Assembly (NCBI RefSeq): GCF_014201615.1
Contig: NZ_JACHEU010000003.1
Span: 62,001-126,000, forward strand
Source: Aquamicrobium lusatiense
GTDB lineage: Bacteria > Pseudomonadota > Alphaproteobacteria > Rhizobiales > Rhizobiaceae
Direction: 5' to 3'
DNA length: 64,000 nt
The first letter of the stretch is position 1; each line of letters begins with the position of its first letter. Positions 44,291 through 53,196 of this stretch are shown in pieces. The position numbers and the translations under genes were made by a program. Below the pieces are notes generated by a model. It was not told the origin of the DNA. It searched no databases and was given only the letters and a program-made list of their open reading frames with translations.

Positions 44291-46621
44291 ATGGCTGTCT
44301 TCACATATTCTACCACAAACAATACGGGTCGCCGCAGGCCGGGCTTTATCGCATGGCTTGGCCTTGGGGTGGCAATGATCGCTCTGGCAGGTCCGGGAAA
44401 TGCTTTCGGGCAAACGAGAGCCGAGCAGAGCACGGAGGACATTGAAGGGGCGCGGGCTCCTCTTTTGACGCCCGAAGAAACCATTCTTCTGGAGCGCATA
44501 ACCGTCACTGCCCAGCGCGGCCCGAACGAACTGTTCAACGTCGCGCAGAACGTCACCATCCTGACCGGCGAACAACTCGACAGCAGGGCCGTTCGCGATA
44601 TCGACGACATGGTGCGTTATCTTCCCGGTCTGAGCGTCGACCGCGAAACCTCCCTCAACAATCCCTATGGCCAGCTTGGTTCGTTCAGCATCCGGGGCGT
44701 CGGCGGCAACCGGGTGCAGATCCTTGTCGATGGCGCGCGGGTTCAGGAACAGACGATCTACGGCAGCCGCGACTTCGCCGATCCCTTCAACATGAAGGCG
44801 GTTGAAATCGTTCGCGGTCCGTCTTCCGTGCTGTGGGGGGCGGATGCGCTGGGCGGCGTCGTTTCGTTTCGCACTCGCGATCCGCAGGATTTGCTGGATG
44901 GTTCCGACAAGCCATGGGCGGGTGAAATCAAGAGCGCCTATGACAGCTTCGACGGCAGCTTCCGCAAGCAGTTCACGGCGGCGGCCTCGCAGGGCGATTT
45001 CCAGATGCTGGCGAGTTTTGGCCACCTGTCCGCCCATGAGCCACGGCTGAGGAATGCGCGCGCCGACGGCGGCATCTGGGGATGTCCGCGTCCGGCCTCT
45101 TTCGGCTGTGACAAGCTGTTCGATGCCGACACCTACGCATGGAACGCGCTCGGCAAGCTGATCTGGACCCCCGAAGATCACGAGTTCAGGCTGACCGGGG
45201 AGTTCTTCAGGCGCCACACCGAAGTCGATCAGGTGTGGGACGCTTTTGCCGCCTCCAGCGGCTATGCCAGCGCCAGCTATCCGCGCGAGCTGGACATGCA
45301 GAGGACGCGTCTGGCGCTGGAGCACAAATGGACGCTCAACACGCCGCTGCTCGACGAAATCAAGTGGCAGCTGTCCTATTCACCGCAGAAGCGCGACACA
45401 TCGGGCACGCAGACACGCATCTTCGCCACGCGTACGGACACATACACGCCCGTGCGCAATTATGGCGAAACCTTCCTTGAGGCGGATGTGCAGCTGACCA
45501 GCCGTTTCGCCACCGGCGGCATCGCCCACAAGCTGATCTACGGTTTCGACGGCGATCTGACGGATTCCTCCTATGACGGCTATAATATCGTCCACCGATC
45601 CGACACCGGCGCGACGACGATCCAGACCAATCAGGGCTACAACTTCCCCGAAGTGAAGACCCGCCGGGCGGACTTCTACATTCAGGATGAGATGGAACTG
45701 CTGGACGGGCGGCTCAGGATCACGCCCGGCGTTCGCTTTGCGACCTACAGGATCGATCCCACCGGGGACACGGGATACAAGCCCCTTCCCGGCAACGAGC
45801 CCGAGGTGACGAGCAACACGAAGCTCATCAAGAAGCTCGGCCTGATCTACGAGCTGGACGACAGCTATTCAGCCTATGCCTCCTATGGTGAAGGCTTCAA
45901 GATGCCGACGTCGCAGCAGATGTTCGTTTCGGCCAGCGACCCGTTCATCGGCGGCATCGTTCTGCCAAATCCCGGTCTGAAGCCGGAATCGGTCAGGAAC
46001 TACGAGATCGGCCTCAGAGGGCTGTTCGATCGCGGAAGCTTCAGCGCCGGTGTCTTCTATGCCGACTATCAGGATTTCATTCGCGGGCCGATGAATCTCG
46101 ATCCCACGCGGCCCAATGTCTGGACCTATGACAATGTCGAGGATGTCAAACTGTGGGGCATCGAGATCGCCGGCGAATATGAGTTCCATGCCGACTGGTG
46201 GGCATCTGCGGCGATCTCCTACCAGCATGGCACGCAAAGGGTGGCGGGCGGAAAGAAGACGCCCTTCGACGGGGCCGTGCCGCTGACGGCGGTGCTTGGC
46301 CTGCGCCATTTCATCGCCGACTGGAATCTGGAAGCGGAGGTTCTGGGCACCTTTGGCGCAGCGGTGACCCGCCGCGCCAGCCCGAACGCCTTCCTGCCGG
46401 GTGGCTATGCGGTGTTCGATGCCTATCTGAACTGGAAGCCGCGCAACAATCTGGAGCTCAACGCGGGCATCCAGAACATGTTCGACACGCGCTACTTCCG
46501 AAACAGCCTCTACGGTTACGATGTCACCCCTGCCTCCGCCGCCACGGCGGGAGCGCGCCCGCTTGAGGCGCAGGTTGCGCCGGGGCGCACCTTCAAGCTG
46601 GGAGCAACGCTGCGCTTCTAG
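44291..46621 (+). CDS. TonB-dependent outer-membrane receptor, hemoglobin/transferrin-receptor-like, B12-riboswitch controlled
   Basis: Start at 44291 (MAVFTYSTTN), after GAGAGGGGGAG. The 776-residue product has a signal peptide (to about residue 40), a plug domain (about 65-190; VTAQRGPNELFNVAQNVTIL, FSIRGVGGNRVQILVDGAR begins) and a beta-barrel ending in the outer-membrane signature ATLRF. Heme-receptor-like boxes appear as FKMP (536-539) and NPGL (560-563), degenerate FRAP and NPNL, but no His lies between them where heme receptors have a ligand. With the riboswitch, a corrinoid ligand is more likely than heme (inference). It is longer than BtuB (about 600 residues). Confidence 0.92.
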   Translation: MAVFTYSTTNNTGRRRPGFIAWLGLGVAMIALAGPGNAFGQTRAEQSTEDIEGARAPLLTPEETILLERITVTAQRGPNELFNVAQNVTILTGEQLDSRAVRDIDDMVRYLPGLSVDRETSLNNPYGQLGSFSIRGVGGNRVQILVDGARVQEQTIYGSRDFADPFNMKAVEIVRGPSSVLWGADALGGVVSFRTRDPQDLLDGSDKPWAGEIKSAYDSFDGSFRKQFTAAASQGDFQMLASFGHLSAHEPRLRNARADGGIWGCPRPASFGCDKLFDADTYAWNALGKLIWTPEDHEFRLTGEFFRRHTEVDQVWDAFAASSGYASASYPRELDMQRTRLALEHKWTLNTPLLDEIKWQLSYSPQKRDTSGTQTRIFATRTDTYTPVRNYGETFLEADVQLTSRFATGGIAHKLIYGFDGDLTDSSYDGYNIVHRSDTGATTIQTNQGYNFPEVKTRRADFYIQDEMELLDGRLRITPGVRFATYRIDPTGDTGYKPLPGNEPEVTSNTKLIKKLGLIYELDDSYSAYASYGEGFKMPTSQQMFVSASDPFIGGIVLPNPGLKPESVRNYEIGLRGLFDRGSFSAGVFYADYQDFIRGPMNLDPTRPNVWTYDNVEDVKLWGIEIAGEYEFHADWWASAAISYQHGTQRVAGGKKTPFDGAVPLTAVLGLRHFIADWNLEAEVLGTFGAAVTRRASPNAFLPGGYAVFDAYLNWKPRNNLELNAGIQNMFDTRYFRNSLYGYDVTPASAATAGARPLEAQVAPGRTFKLGATLRF

Positions 46622-46629
46622 CAAACAGC

Positions 46630-46665
46630 AGCAGACAAGCCGTCATGGGTGACGGCCTGTCTGCT
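46630..46665. terminator. strong hairpin between receptor and ABC genes
   Basis: AGCAGACA-A-GCCGTCA, loop TGGG, TGACGGC-C-TGTCTGCT: 15 paired bases with one A-C mismatch. No T run follows, so it may be a partial terminator, an mRNA stabiliser for the receptor message, or both. It begins nine bases after the receptor stop. Confidence 0.7.
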
Positions 46666-46700
46666 CTGTCCGATGGTCGTGTCGAGAACGGAACCTGACG

Positions 46701-48470
46701 ATGATTGAGATACTGCGCCATGTCTCGCGGATCCTGAAGCTGTGTACCAGCGGCAGGGGCGGCAGGATTACGCTGCTGATCTATGGTGTGGTTCTTGTTC
46801 TGGAACTGGCTTCCATCGTCGTTGCCCTGCGGGTCATCGACTGGACCAAGGATTTCTACGACGCGCTCCAGCAGATGAACGCGGCCGAAGCGCTGCACCA
46901 GACCTGGATCTTCGCGGCCATCGTGGTGGCGGAGGCGTCGAGAAACCTCTGTTCCATCTATTTCCGCAAGATGCTGGAAATACGCTGGCGCGAGGCGCTG
47001 ACGGCGCGCCTGCTCGACAAATGGCTGCAAGGGGGCCACTACCACCGCATACAGGAGTTCACCGAAGGCGGCCTTCTGGACAATCCCGACCAGCGTATCG
47101 CGGAAGACAGCCGGATCTTCATTTCCGGGAATGTCGCCGACAGCACCACCGCTTCCGGCTTCGTTCCCCTGTCGCTCGACATCGTCACGCGCATGGTGGG
47201 GCTCATATCCTATGCGAGCGTCTTGTGGGGGCTCTCCGGCTTTGCGCTCGATCTTGGCGTGCTCGGCGTCGACTGGTCGCTGCCGCGCTACATGGTCTGG
47301 TTCGCCTTTGCCTATGTCATTCTCGCCATCGCAATCACCCATCTGCTCGGGCGGCCGCTCAAAGAGCTGTATTTCAGGCAGCAGCAGCGTGAAGCCGATT
47401 ATCGCTTCGGGCTCGTTCATGTTCGCCGCAATGCCGATCAGATCGCGCAGCTCGATGGCGCCGCTGCGGAACGTCGCGAACTCGACAGGCGGTTTGGCCG
47501 GATCGTGGCCAACTGGCGGCGCCTCATCGGGCAGGAACTGCGGCTGAGCTCCTTCACCTATCCCTATTATTACACGGCGCTGCGCATCCCCACTTTCCTT
47601 GCCATGCCGGCCTATTTCGCCGGTGCGCTCACCTTCGGCGGCATGATGCAGATCAGCTCGGCCTTCGCGAAGGTGGTGACGACCCTGTCATGGTTCATCT
47701 TCTCCTATCGGCCGCTTTCGGAACTGGCCGCCGCCGCGAAGCGCCTGGGTGGGCTGATCGAATTTCTGGACAGGCCTCCGCAAGCCGTCGCACCCGCCAT
47801 CTCGGCAGGGTCATCGCCCGACGGAGTTTTTCGCGCACAGGCGCTGGAACTGGCCGCTCCCGGCACGAAACCCTTTCTGGCTCTGCCGGAACTTCGTCTC
47901 AACCGGGGCGAGTCCATCTGGCTGAGCGGGCCTTCCGGGGTCGGCAAGACCACGCTGGGCAAGGCCATCGCCGGTTTGTGGCCACATGGACGCGGTGAGG
48001 TGCTCTTCCCGGCGTCCGGCTTCTTCGTCATTCCCCAGCACCCCTATCTGCCGCTGGGCGATGCGGTGGAAGCGGTCTGCTATCCCCTGCCTGTTTCGGC
48101 TTTCAGCGATCAGGAGATCGACGCCGCACTGGAGGATGTCGGGCTGAAACCTGACGTCATCCGGGCCATGGGACCCGAGGATCTGACCACGCTTTCAGGC
48201 GGCGAACTTCAAAGGCTGGTTCTGGCCCGGCTCTTCCTGCACAGGCCGCAATGGGTCATCATGGATGAGGCGACGAGCGCGCTGGACCGGGCGGCGGAAG
48301 AAAAGATCTTCCTCCGCCTGAGCCGGAAGCTGGCAGACACCGGGTTCATCGTCATCTCGCATCGCCGGCCGGAGGGGTTGGGGCATGTCAGCGAAGTCGA
48401 CCTTTCCCTGCACAGCCTGAAATCCGATCCGCAGCCCGGCCTCCCGCACTTGCAGGAGGCAAGCGCATAG
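46701..48470 (+). CDS. ABC transporter, fused permease-ATPase (YddA/BacA/Rv1819c-like)
   Basis: The 589-residue product has an N-terminal six-helix exporter-fold domain (about 1-340) with the family motif NPDQRI after TEGGLLD, then an ATPase: Walker A GPSGVGKTT, signature LSGGELQR, Walker B WVIMDEATSALD and H-loop ISHRRPEG. This COG4178-type family includes mycobacterial Rv1819c, known to import cobalamin and other hydrophilic compounds, and relatives of peptide transporter BacA/SbmA. It starts 79 bp after the B12-riboswitch-controlled receptor, so cobalamin or precursor transport across the inner membrane is a reasonable inference. Confidence 0.9.
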   Translation: MIEILRHVSRILKLCTSGRGGRITLLIYGVVLVLELASIVVALRVIDWTKDFYDALQQMNAAEALHQTWIFAAIVVAEASRNLCSIYFRKMLEIRWREALTARLLDKWLQGGHYHRIQEFTEGGLLDNPDQRIAEDSRIFISGNVADSTTASGFVPLSLDIVTRMVGLISYASVLWGLSGFALDLGVLGVDWSLPRYMVWFAFAYVILAIAITHLLGRPLKELYFRQQQREADYRFGLVHVRRNADQIAQLDGAAAERRELDRRFGRIVANWRRLIGQELRLSSFTYPYYYTALRIPTFLAMPAYFAGALTFGGMMQISSAFAKVVTTLSWFIFSYRPLSELAAAAKRLGGLIEFLDRPPQAVAPAISAGSSPDGVFRAQALELAAPGTKPFLALPELRLNRGESIWLSGPSGVGKTTLGKAIAGLWPHGRGEVLFPASGFFVIPQHPYLPLGDAVEAVCYPLPVSAFSDQEIDAALEDVGLKPDVIRAMGPEDLTTLSGGELQRLVLARLFLHRPQWVIMDEATSALDRAAEEKIFLRLSRKLADTGFIVISHRRPEGLGHVSEVDLSLHSLKSDPQPGLPHLQEASA

Positions 48471-48508
48471 CGCTTTTTATCGGCGGGATGTCGTCCTGAT
48501 GAACCGCG

Positions 48509-50380
48509 TCAGGCCGGGATTGCCACGGGCGTTCTTCCGCAAATCCGGTCGAGCAGGGCATGCCAGGAGTGCGCCTGAGCGCTGCCGGGGCGGCGTTCGC
48601 CGAACACCCATGCGATCTGATCGCCCTGATCGTCAAACAGCTCGATGGACCTGATTTCGCCATCGATGGTCGGCTTGGACACGAGCCAGCAGCTCGCTGC
48701 ATGGGATCTGGCGATCTCAAGCCCGAAGGTCTCGTCTTCCACCGAAAGGCGCTTCGCCGTTACGCTGACAGTGTTCACCTGTCCGATATGGATCTGCACG
48801 TTGCCCGGCGAACCGACGAAGATCATGACGCCTTCGCCCTGTCTGGCTGCTTCCTTCAGCACCTCGAAGAACAGCTCGGTATCGACCTGCCAGGCCAGAT
48901 CGTCCGGCACCAGCCGGTAGCTCTGGGTGCGCTGCGCGCCGTGGCGGCGGGCCAGCGCGAAAATATCATGGGTGTCGAGCATGGAGCGCCACTGCGCGGC
49001 CAATGCCGCCACATCGATTTCGGCGTCGTCGGGTGCAGCCGGGGGCGGGGAAGGGCGGTGCACACCAATCCGGGGGTTCTGATCGCTGTCCCTGAAACGC
49101 TGCGCAAGCTCGCGCAGCTTTTCACCGCCGGCCGGCGTGCACGCAAGAACATGCAGGACAGACCGCCCGCAGGAATCGAATATGTGCAGCCCGTCAGCGT
49201 CGTATCCGGCTATCTGTGCGCCGGCAAAGAAGCCGTGCGTCCAGCTTTCCAGTCTGATGCGCAGGTTGATGTTGCGGTCGAGAACGACGGGGCGTTCCTC
49301 ATTCCACATGATCCGGTCGAAGACGCCATGCTTGCGATGGGTTGCGGCAGGATTGCGGGTCACGACGGTAACTTCCCCCGCTTCCGGCAGGGCCTGCACA
49401 ATGCCTTCCCAGTCGGTATCCAGCCGTATGACGCTTTCTCCGACCAGAGCCGCCATCAGGTGCGCTTCGGTGACAGCGTGCGCGGCTGCGAAATCGGGTA
49501 CGCCAGACGGGGTCCGATCCGCCAGATTCCGTCGCCACAGCGCGGCCAGACCTTCGGTGTCGACCGGCTCGAAAAGTTCGGCCGGGGTGGGGCGGGCGAG
49601 CAGCTTCACCTCGGTGCGCGTCTGTTTCGCGGCGTTCCAGTAGGGCGCTACGTGGATGCGACTTTCATCGATGTGACCGAGCTTGCGCCAGTGAGCGCGG
49701 GCAATCTGGAAGGCGGTCAGTTCAGCGCCGAGCCAGCAGGCGACACGGCCCGTTTCGGGAACGGGCGTTTCCACCACCGCTTGCGCCAGCAGCCGGCCAT
49801 GCGGCAGGCCGGGCTCGCCATCGCGCTGAAGCCATCGTATTTCCATGCCGGCCGGCGCTTGCAGAACCTGCCGCTCCTGCGCATTGGCGATTTCGATCAG
49901 CACAAGCCCGCGGGCATCATGAGGCAGATTTTCCAGCATGCGCGCGATCGGGGGCAGGGAAGATTCATCGCCGGCAAACAGATACCAGTCGGCTTCATCG
50001 ACAGGGCGGCCAATGGGGCCGATGATGCCCAGAAGAGCATCCGCCTTCACATTTTTCGCCCATGAAGCGGCGACCCCGTCCCCGTCATGCAGGAAGAAGT
50101 CGATGTCGACTTCACCGGCATCGGCACGAATGTTGCGCAGGGTGTAAGCCCGTATCGGCATCCGCGCCTGTCCCCGGTTCCAGACCGGGCGGCCATCGGC
50201 GCTGACATGCGGCCATTGTGGCTGGTCGTCTTCGGGAAACAGCAGCCTTGCGTGCAATCCGCTGCCAGCCAGCGGCCCGACGTCGGCTCCGGCAAGCGTC
50301 ACCCGCCGCATGGTGGGCGTCAGATCCACCCACCGGCATACCCTCATGATGCGCAACGGGCGCTCGTCTGCGGTCCCCAT
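48509..50380 (-). CDS. siderophore-interacting flavoreductase fused to HemS-like heme/tetrapyrrole domain
   Basis: Start at 50380 (MGTADERPLR), after GGGAGAGGACTGG; the upstream open frame is unsupported. The 623-residue product has two parts. Residues about 1-240 form a siderophore-interacting protein (SIP) with the FAD motif RAYTLRN and the FAGDESSLPPIARML block. Residues about 255-620 resemble HemS/HmuS with two half-repeats (LVGESVIRLDTDW and WRSMLDTHDIFALARRHGA; later FVGSPGNVQIHIG and VSKPTIDGEIRSIELFD). SIP domains reduce ferric chelates, and HemS proteins bind heme. It converges on the ABC gene (38 bp), so it is not in the riboswitch operon but is likely functionally linked. Confidence 0.88.
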   Translation of the reverse strand: MGTADERPLRIMRVCRWVDLTPTMRRVTLAGADVGPLAGSGLHARLLFPEDDQPQWPHVSADGRPVWNRGQARMPIRAYTLRNIRADAGEVDIDFFLHDGDGVAASWAKNVKADALLGIIGPIGRPVDEADWYLFAGDESSLPPIARMLENLPHDARGLVLIEIANAQERQVLQAPAGMEIRWLQRDGEPGLPHGRLLAQAVVETPVPETGRVACWLGAELTAFQIARAHWRKLGHIDESRIHVAPYWNAAKQTRTEVKLLARPTPAELFEPVDTEGLAALWRRNLADRTPSGVPDFAAAHAVTEAHLMAALVGESVIRLDTDWEGIVQALPEAGEVTVVTRNPAATHRKHGVFDRIMWNEERPVVLDRNINLRIRLESWTHGFFAGAQIAGYDADGLHIFDSCGRSVLHVLACTPAGGEKLRELAQRFRDSDQNPRIGVHRPSPPPAAPDDAEIDVAALAAQWRSMLDTHDIFALARRHGAQRTQSYRLVPDDLAWQVDTELFFEVLKEAARQGEGVMIFVGSPGNVQIHIGQVNTVSVTAKRLSVEDETFGLEIARSHAASCWLVSKPTIDGEIRSIELFDDQGDQIAWVFGERRPGSAQAHSWHALLDRICGRTPVAIPA

Positions 50381-50582
50381 CCAGTCCTCTCCCGAACACC
50401 GAAGCCTGCCTGTGGCGAGTACAGTATTCCGCCCGCGGTTGAAAGCTCGGTGAAAATCCCGGGGATGAAGGGGCCTGATACGGGGAGATTGCGGGCGCTG
50501 CCTTCGCCTTTGGTTTGCGGCGCTGCGCAGCCCCATGCCATGAGGGAAGCGCAGGCCGTCCAGCGGTGTCAGGCCACGCTAT

Positions 50583-51302
50583 CTAGAGCTTTCTGGATAT
50601 GGGAAATGTCCCGTGCAGTCGCCGCTCCTCATGATGGGCGACTGCGCGCGTGAGTGCTTCTGCCGAGAACTGGATATCGGTTGCGATGGCCTGTGCGGCC
50701 ACCGAGGCATTGCGTGTCCGCAAGGCCCCGATCAGCTTCTCGTGATGAGGCAGGCCATCGGCCGGCGTGGCGAAGTCCGGATAGATGGTGACGAGGTAGG
50801 AGCCGACCGTGAGCCACAGGCTCTCGATCATCTTCAGCAGCGTCGGCATTCCCGCCGCTTCATAGAGGGTGAAATGCACCTTCCAGTTCGCCTCGATCAT
50901 GGCCGTGTAGTCCTTCGCGGCGAAATGGTCGACGAGTTCGTTGTGGAAAGCCTCGATGCGATCGACGGTCTCGTCATCGATGATCGCGGTTGCGGCCTCG
51001 GTGGCGAGCTTCTCCAGCGACAGGCGGATGGCCGTGATCTCTGCCACGCGCTCCGGCGTCAGGGCGGGAATGCGCACCGTGCGGTTCTGGTCGAGTTCGA
51101 GAATACCCTCGGCCACGAGGTTGAAGAGCGCCTCGCGCGCCGGCGTCATGCTGACATTGAGCACGGCGGCGACGGCCCGGATGGTGATTTTCTCGCCGGG
51201 ACGGAAATTGCCGGCCATCAGCGCGCTGCGCAGGCTGCGATGCGCCATGCCGCCCAGCGTTTCCTGCCGGTCAATCGGATCGATAGCCTTCAAGCCGGAC
51301 AC
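50583..51302 (-). CDS. GntR family transcriptional regulator (FadR/FCD subfamily)
   Basis: The 239-residue product has the GntR winged helix (GGMAHRSLRSALMAGNFRPGEKITIRAV begins; ALNVSMTPAREALFNLVAEG by motif VSMTPAREAL) and an all-helical FCD ligand domain with metal-binding-type histidines (FHNELVDHF, VHFTLYEAAG, HHEKLIGAL). FCD regulators sense carboxylates or amino acids. It is the last gene of the leftward operon oxidase-livKHMGF-ridA-gntR, 11 bp after ridA. The TTGT/ACAA palindrome at 57608-57619 at the operon head is its most likely operator. Confidence 0.92.
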   Translation of the reverse strand: MSGLKAIDPIDRQETLGGMAHRSLRSALMAGNFRPGEKITIRAVAAVLNVSMTPAREALFNLVAEGILELDQNRTVRIPALTPERVAEITAIRLSLEKLATEAATAIIDDETVDRIEAFHNELVDHFAAKDYTAMIEANWKVHFTLYEAAGMPTLLKMIESLWLTVGSYLVTIYPDFATPADGLPHHEKLIGALRTRNASVAAQAIATDIQFSAEALTRAVAHHEERRLHGTFPISRKL

Positions 51303-51313
51303 TGCATTCTCCG

Positions 51314-51694
51314 TCAGCCCCTCACCGCGACCGCGCTGATTTCAACCAGAACACCGGGCACCGGAAAACCCACGACCACAACCGTATTGGCCGGCCGGAT
51401 GTCCCCGAATGTCTCGCCGAGCGCCGCCCCCACGGCCGGCATCAACTCTGCGCCGGCAATATAGGTGGTGAGCTGGACGATGTCAGCCCGCCTGAAATCC
51501 GCCTGTGCAAGGGCTGCCTCGATATTGGTTACGATCTGGCGCACCTGCATGGCCGCGTCGGGATCGATCGTGCCGGTGGCGTAATTCATGCCCACCGTGC
51601 CGGAAACGAAAGCCTGGCTCCCGGTCACCACGGCTCTGGAATATCCATAGGCCGCCTCGAAATGCGAGCCGGAGGAGATGTTACGACGCGTCAT
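51314..51694 (-). CDS. RidA family protein (enamine/imine deaminase)
   Basis: A 126-residue RidA/YjgF-type protein. The SGSHFEAAYGYSRAV N terminus, VSGTVGMNYATGTI and the LTTYIAGAELMPAV block match. The late TVVVVGFPVPGVLVEISAVAV segment carries the conserved Glu, but the Arg of the archetypal RidA (NVRS-type) is not seen, as in several subfamilies. RidA hydrolyses reactive 2-imino acids released by PLP enzymes and amino acid oxidases. The operon also encodes a DAO-family oxidase, which produces imines, so the pair makes chemical sense. Overlaps livF by 14 bp. Confidence 0.88.
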   Translation of the reverse strand: MTRRNISSGSHFEAAYGYSRAVVTGSQAFVSGTVGMNYATGTIDPDAAMQVRQIVTNIEAALAQADFRRADIVQLTTYIAGAELMPAVGAALGETFGDIRPANTVVVVGFPVPGVLVEISAVAVRG

Positions 51695-52430
51695 GGCCAG
51701 CTTCCTGTTCGTCGGGATCCATGCCGAGATAGGCGATGCCTATGCGGCGGTCGTTGAGGATATCGGCCGCGGAGCCGGAAAACTCGTTCTGGCCCATTGC
51801 CAGCACATAGCCGCGGTCGGAGATTTCGAGCGCGCCATAGACGTCCTGCTCCACCATCAGCACGGTGATGCCGAGCTTCGCGGGCAGTTCCTTCACGCTG
51901 GCAAACATGTCGGCCGTGGCGGAGGGCGACAGCCCGGCGGACGGCTCGTCGAGCAGCAGCAGGCGGGGGCCGGCCATCAGCGCCGAAGCGAGCGCCACGG
52001 TCTGGCGTTCGCCACCGCTCATGGTGCCCGCCTTCTGGCGCATGCGCGGAGTCAGTATGGGGAAAATGCCGACCAGTTCCTCGATGCGCCGCGACACCGC
52101 CGCTCGGTCGAGCGTATAGCCGCCCAGCTCCAGATTCTCGCGAACGGTCATGCCTTTGAACGTGTTGGCAAGCTGGGGAACGAACCCGAGCCCGAGCCCG
52201 ACCAGCTCTTCCGTCTGCCTGCCGAGGATGCTGTGGCCTTCAAGGCGCATTTCCCCCTTCGACCACGGCACGTAGCCCATGATCGACTTGAGCAGCGTGG
52301 ACTTGCCGCAACCGTTCGGTCCGATGATCGATACGATCTCGCCGGCAGAAACCGACAGATCCACCCCGTGCAGCACCTGTGCCGGACCGTAGCCGGCGCG
52401 CAGGTTCGCGACTTCAAGCAACGGCTGCAT
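51681..52430 (-). CDS. livF: Liv-type ABC transporter ATP-binding protein LivF
   Basis: The 249-residue ATPase has Walker A GPNGCGKST, signature MSGGERQT, Walker B LLLLDEPSAGLSP and VEQDVYGAL in place of a canonical H-loop, all typical of LivF. It overlaps livG by 17 bp and ridA by 14 bp. With LivG, LivM, LivH and the LivK-like protein it forms a complete amino acid type importer. Confidence 0.93.
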   Translation of the reverse strand: MQPLLEVANLRAGYGPAQVLHGVDLSVSAGEIVSIIGPNGCGKSTLLKSIMGYVPWSKGEMRLEGHSILGRQTEELVGLGLGFVPQLANTFKGMTVRENLELGGYTLDRAAVSRRIEELVGIFPILTPRMRQKAGTMSGGERQTVALASALMAGPRLLLLDEPSAGLSPSATADMFASVKELPAKLGITVLMVEQDVYGALEISDRGYVLAMGQNEFSGSAADILNDRRIGIAYLGMDPDEQEAGHDAS

Positions 52431-53196
52431 GGCGCTTCCCCAGATAGACCTCCAGCACGCGCGGATCGCGCTGCATCTGCGCCGGCGTGCCGGAGGAAAG
52501 ATTGCGGCCGGCGCTCAGCACGAACACATGATCGCAGGCCCCGCTGATGAACTTCATGTCGTGCTCGATGATGAGGAAGGTCTTGGCCGACCGGTCGCGC
52601 AGATCGCGCACCATGGAGACGAATTCGCGCACCAGCGTGGGGTTCACGCCGGCCGCCGGCTCGTCCAGCATGATGAGATCCGCGTCGCACATCACCGCGC
52701 GGCCGAGCGCCAGAAGCTTCTGCTGGCCGCCGGACAGATTGCCGGCATATTCGTTGGCGACCCGCGTCAGCTTCAGCGTTTCGAGGATTTCGCGCGCCCG
52801 GCCGAGCTGAGCCGTCTGCTGCGTCCTGATCGCGGCGCGGCGCAACAGCGCCTGCAACGGCAGCTCGCCGGTCTGACCGGCTGCCGCCATCAGCATGTTT
52901 TCCAGAACCGTCATGCGTTTGGTGGCATGGCCGTTCTGGAAGGTGCGCACCAGCCCGAGCCGCGCGATCCGGTGCGGAGCCATGCCGCCGATCTGCTCGC
53001 CCCTGAAACGGACCTGCCCGCTGTCGAACGGCAGGAAGCCGCTGACGCAGTTGAACAGCGTGGACTTGCCGCAGCCATTGGGGCCGACCAGCCCCACGAT
53101 GCTGCGCTCGGCGACTTCCAGCGAAACGTCCTGAAGCGCGTGGAAGCCGGAAAAGCTCTTGGACAGGCGCTCAACGGCCAGCAGGGGTGTCGCCAT
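52414..53196 (-). CDS. livG: Liv-type ABC transporter ATP-binding protein LivG
   Basis: The 260-residue ATPase has Walker A GPNGCGKST, the LivG-typical ARLGLVRTFQNGHATKRMTV region, signature LSGGQQKL, Walker B LIMLDEPAAGVNP and H-loop IEHDMKF. It overlaps livM by 26 bp and livF by 17 bp. It is the first ATPase of the complex. Confidence 0.93.
   Translation of the reverse strand: MATPLLAVERLSKSFSGFHALQDVSLEVAERSIVGLVGPNGCGKSTLFNCVSGFLPFDSGQVRFRGEQIGGMAPHRIARLGLVRTFQNGHATKRMTVLENMLMAAAGQTGELPLQALLRRAAIRTQQTAQLGRAREILETLKLTRVANEYAGNLSGGQQKLLALGRAVMCDADLIMLDEPAAGVNPTLVREFVSMVRDLRDRSAKTFLIIEHDMKFISGACDHVFVLSAGRNLSSGTPAQMQRDPRVLEVYLGKRHAAVA

Noticed and set aside
44291..46621. Naming the receptor btuB
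   Set aside because: Length (776 residues) and FRAP/NPNL-like boxes fit the hemoglobin/transferrin receptor group; only the riboswitch points to B12, so no symbol was given.
50425..50480. Plus-strand sequence resembling part of a cobalamin riboswitch (GCTCGGTGAAAATCCCGGGG) upstream of the SIP-HemS gene
   Set aside because: It lacks the GCAACTGTAAG segment and the B12 box, and lies on the strand opposite to the SIP-HemS gene. It is probably a chance match or a decayed remnant.
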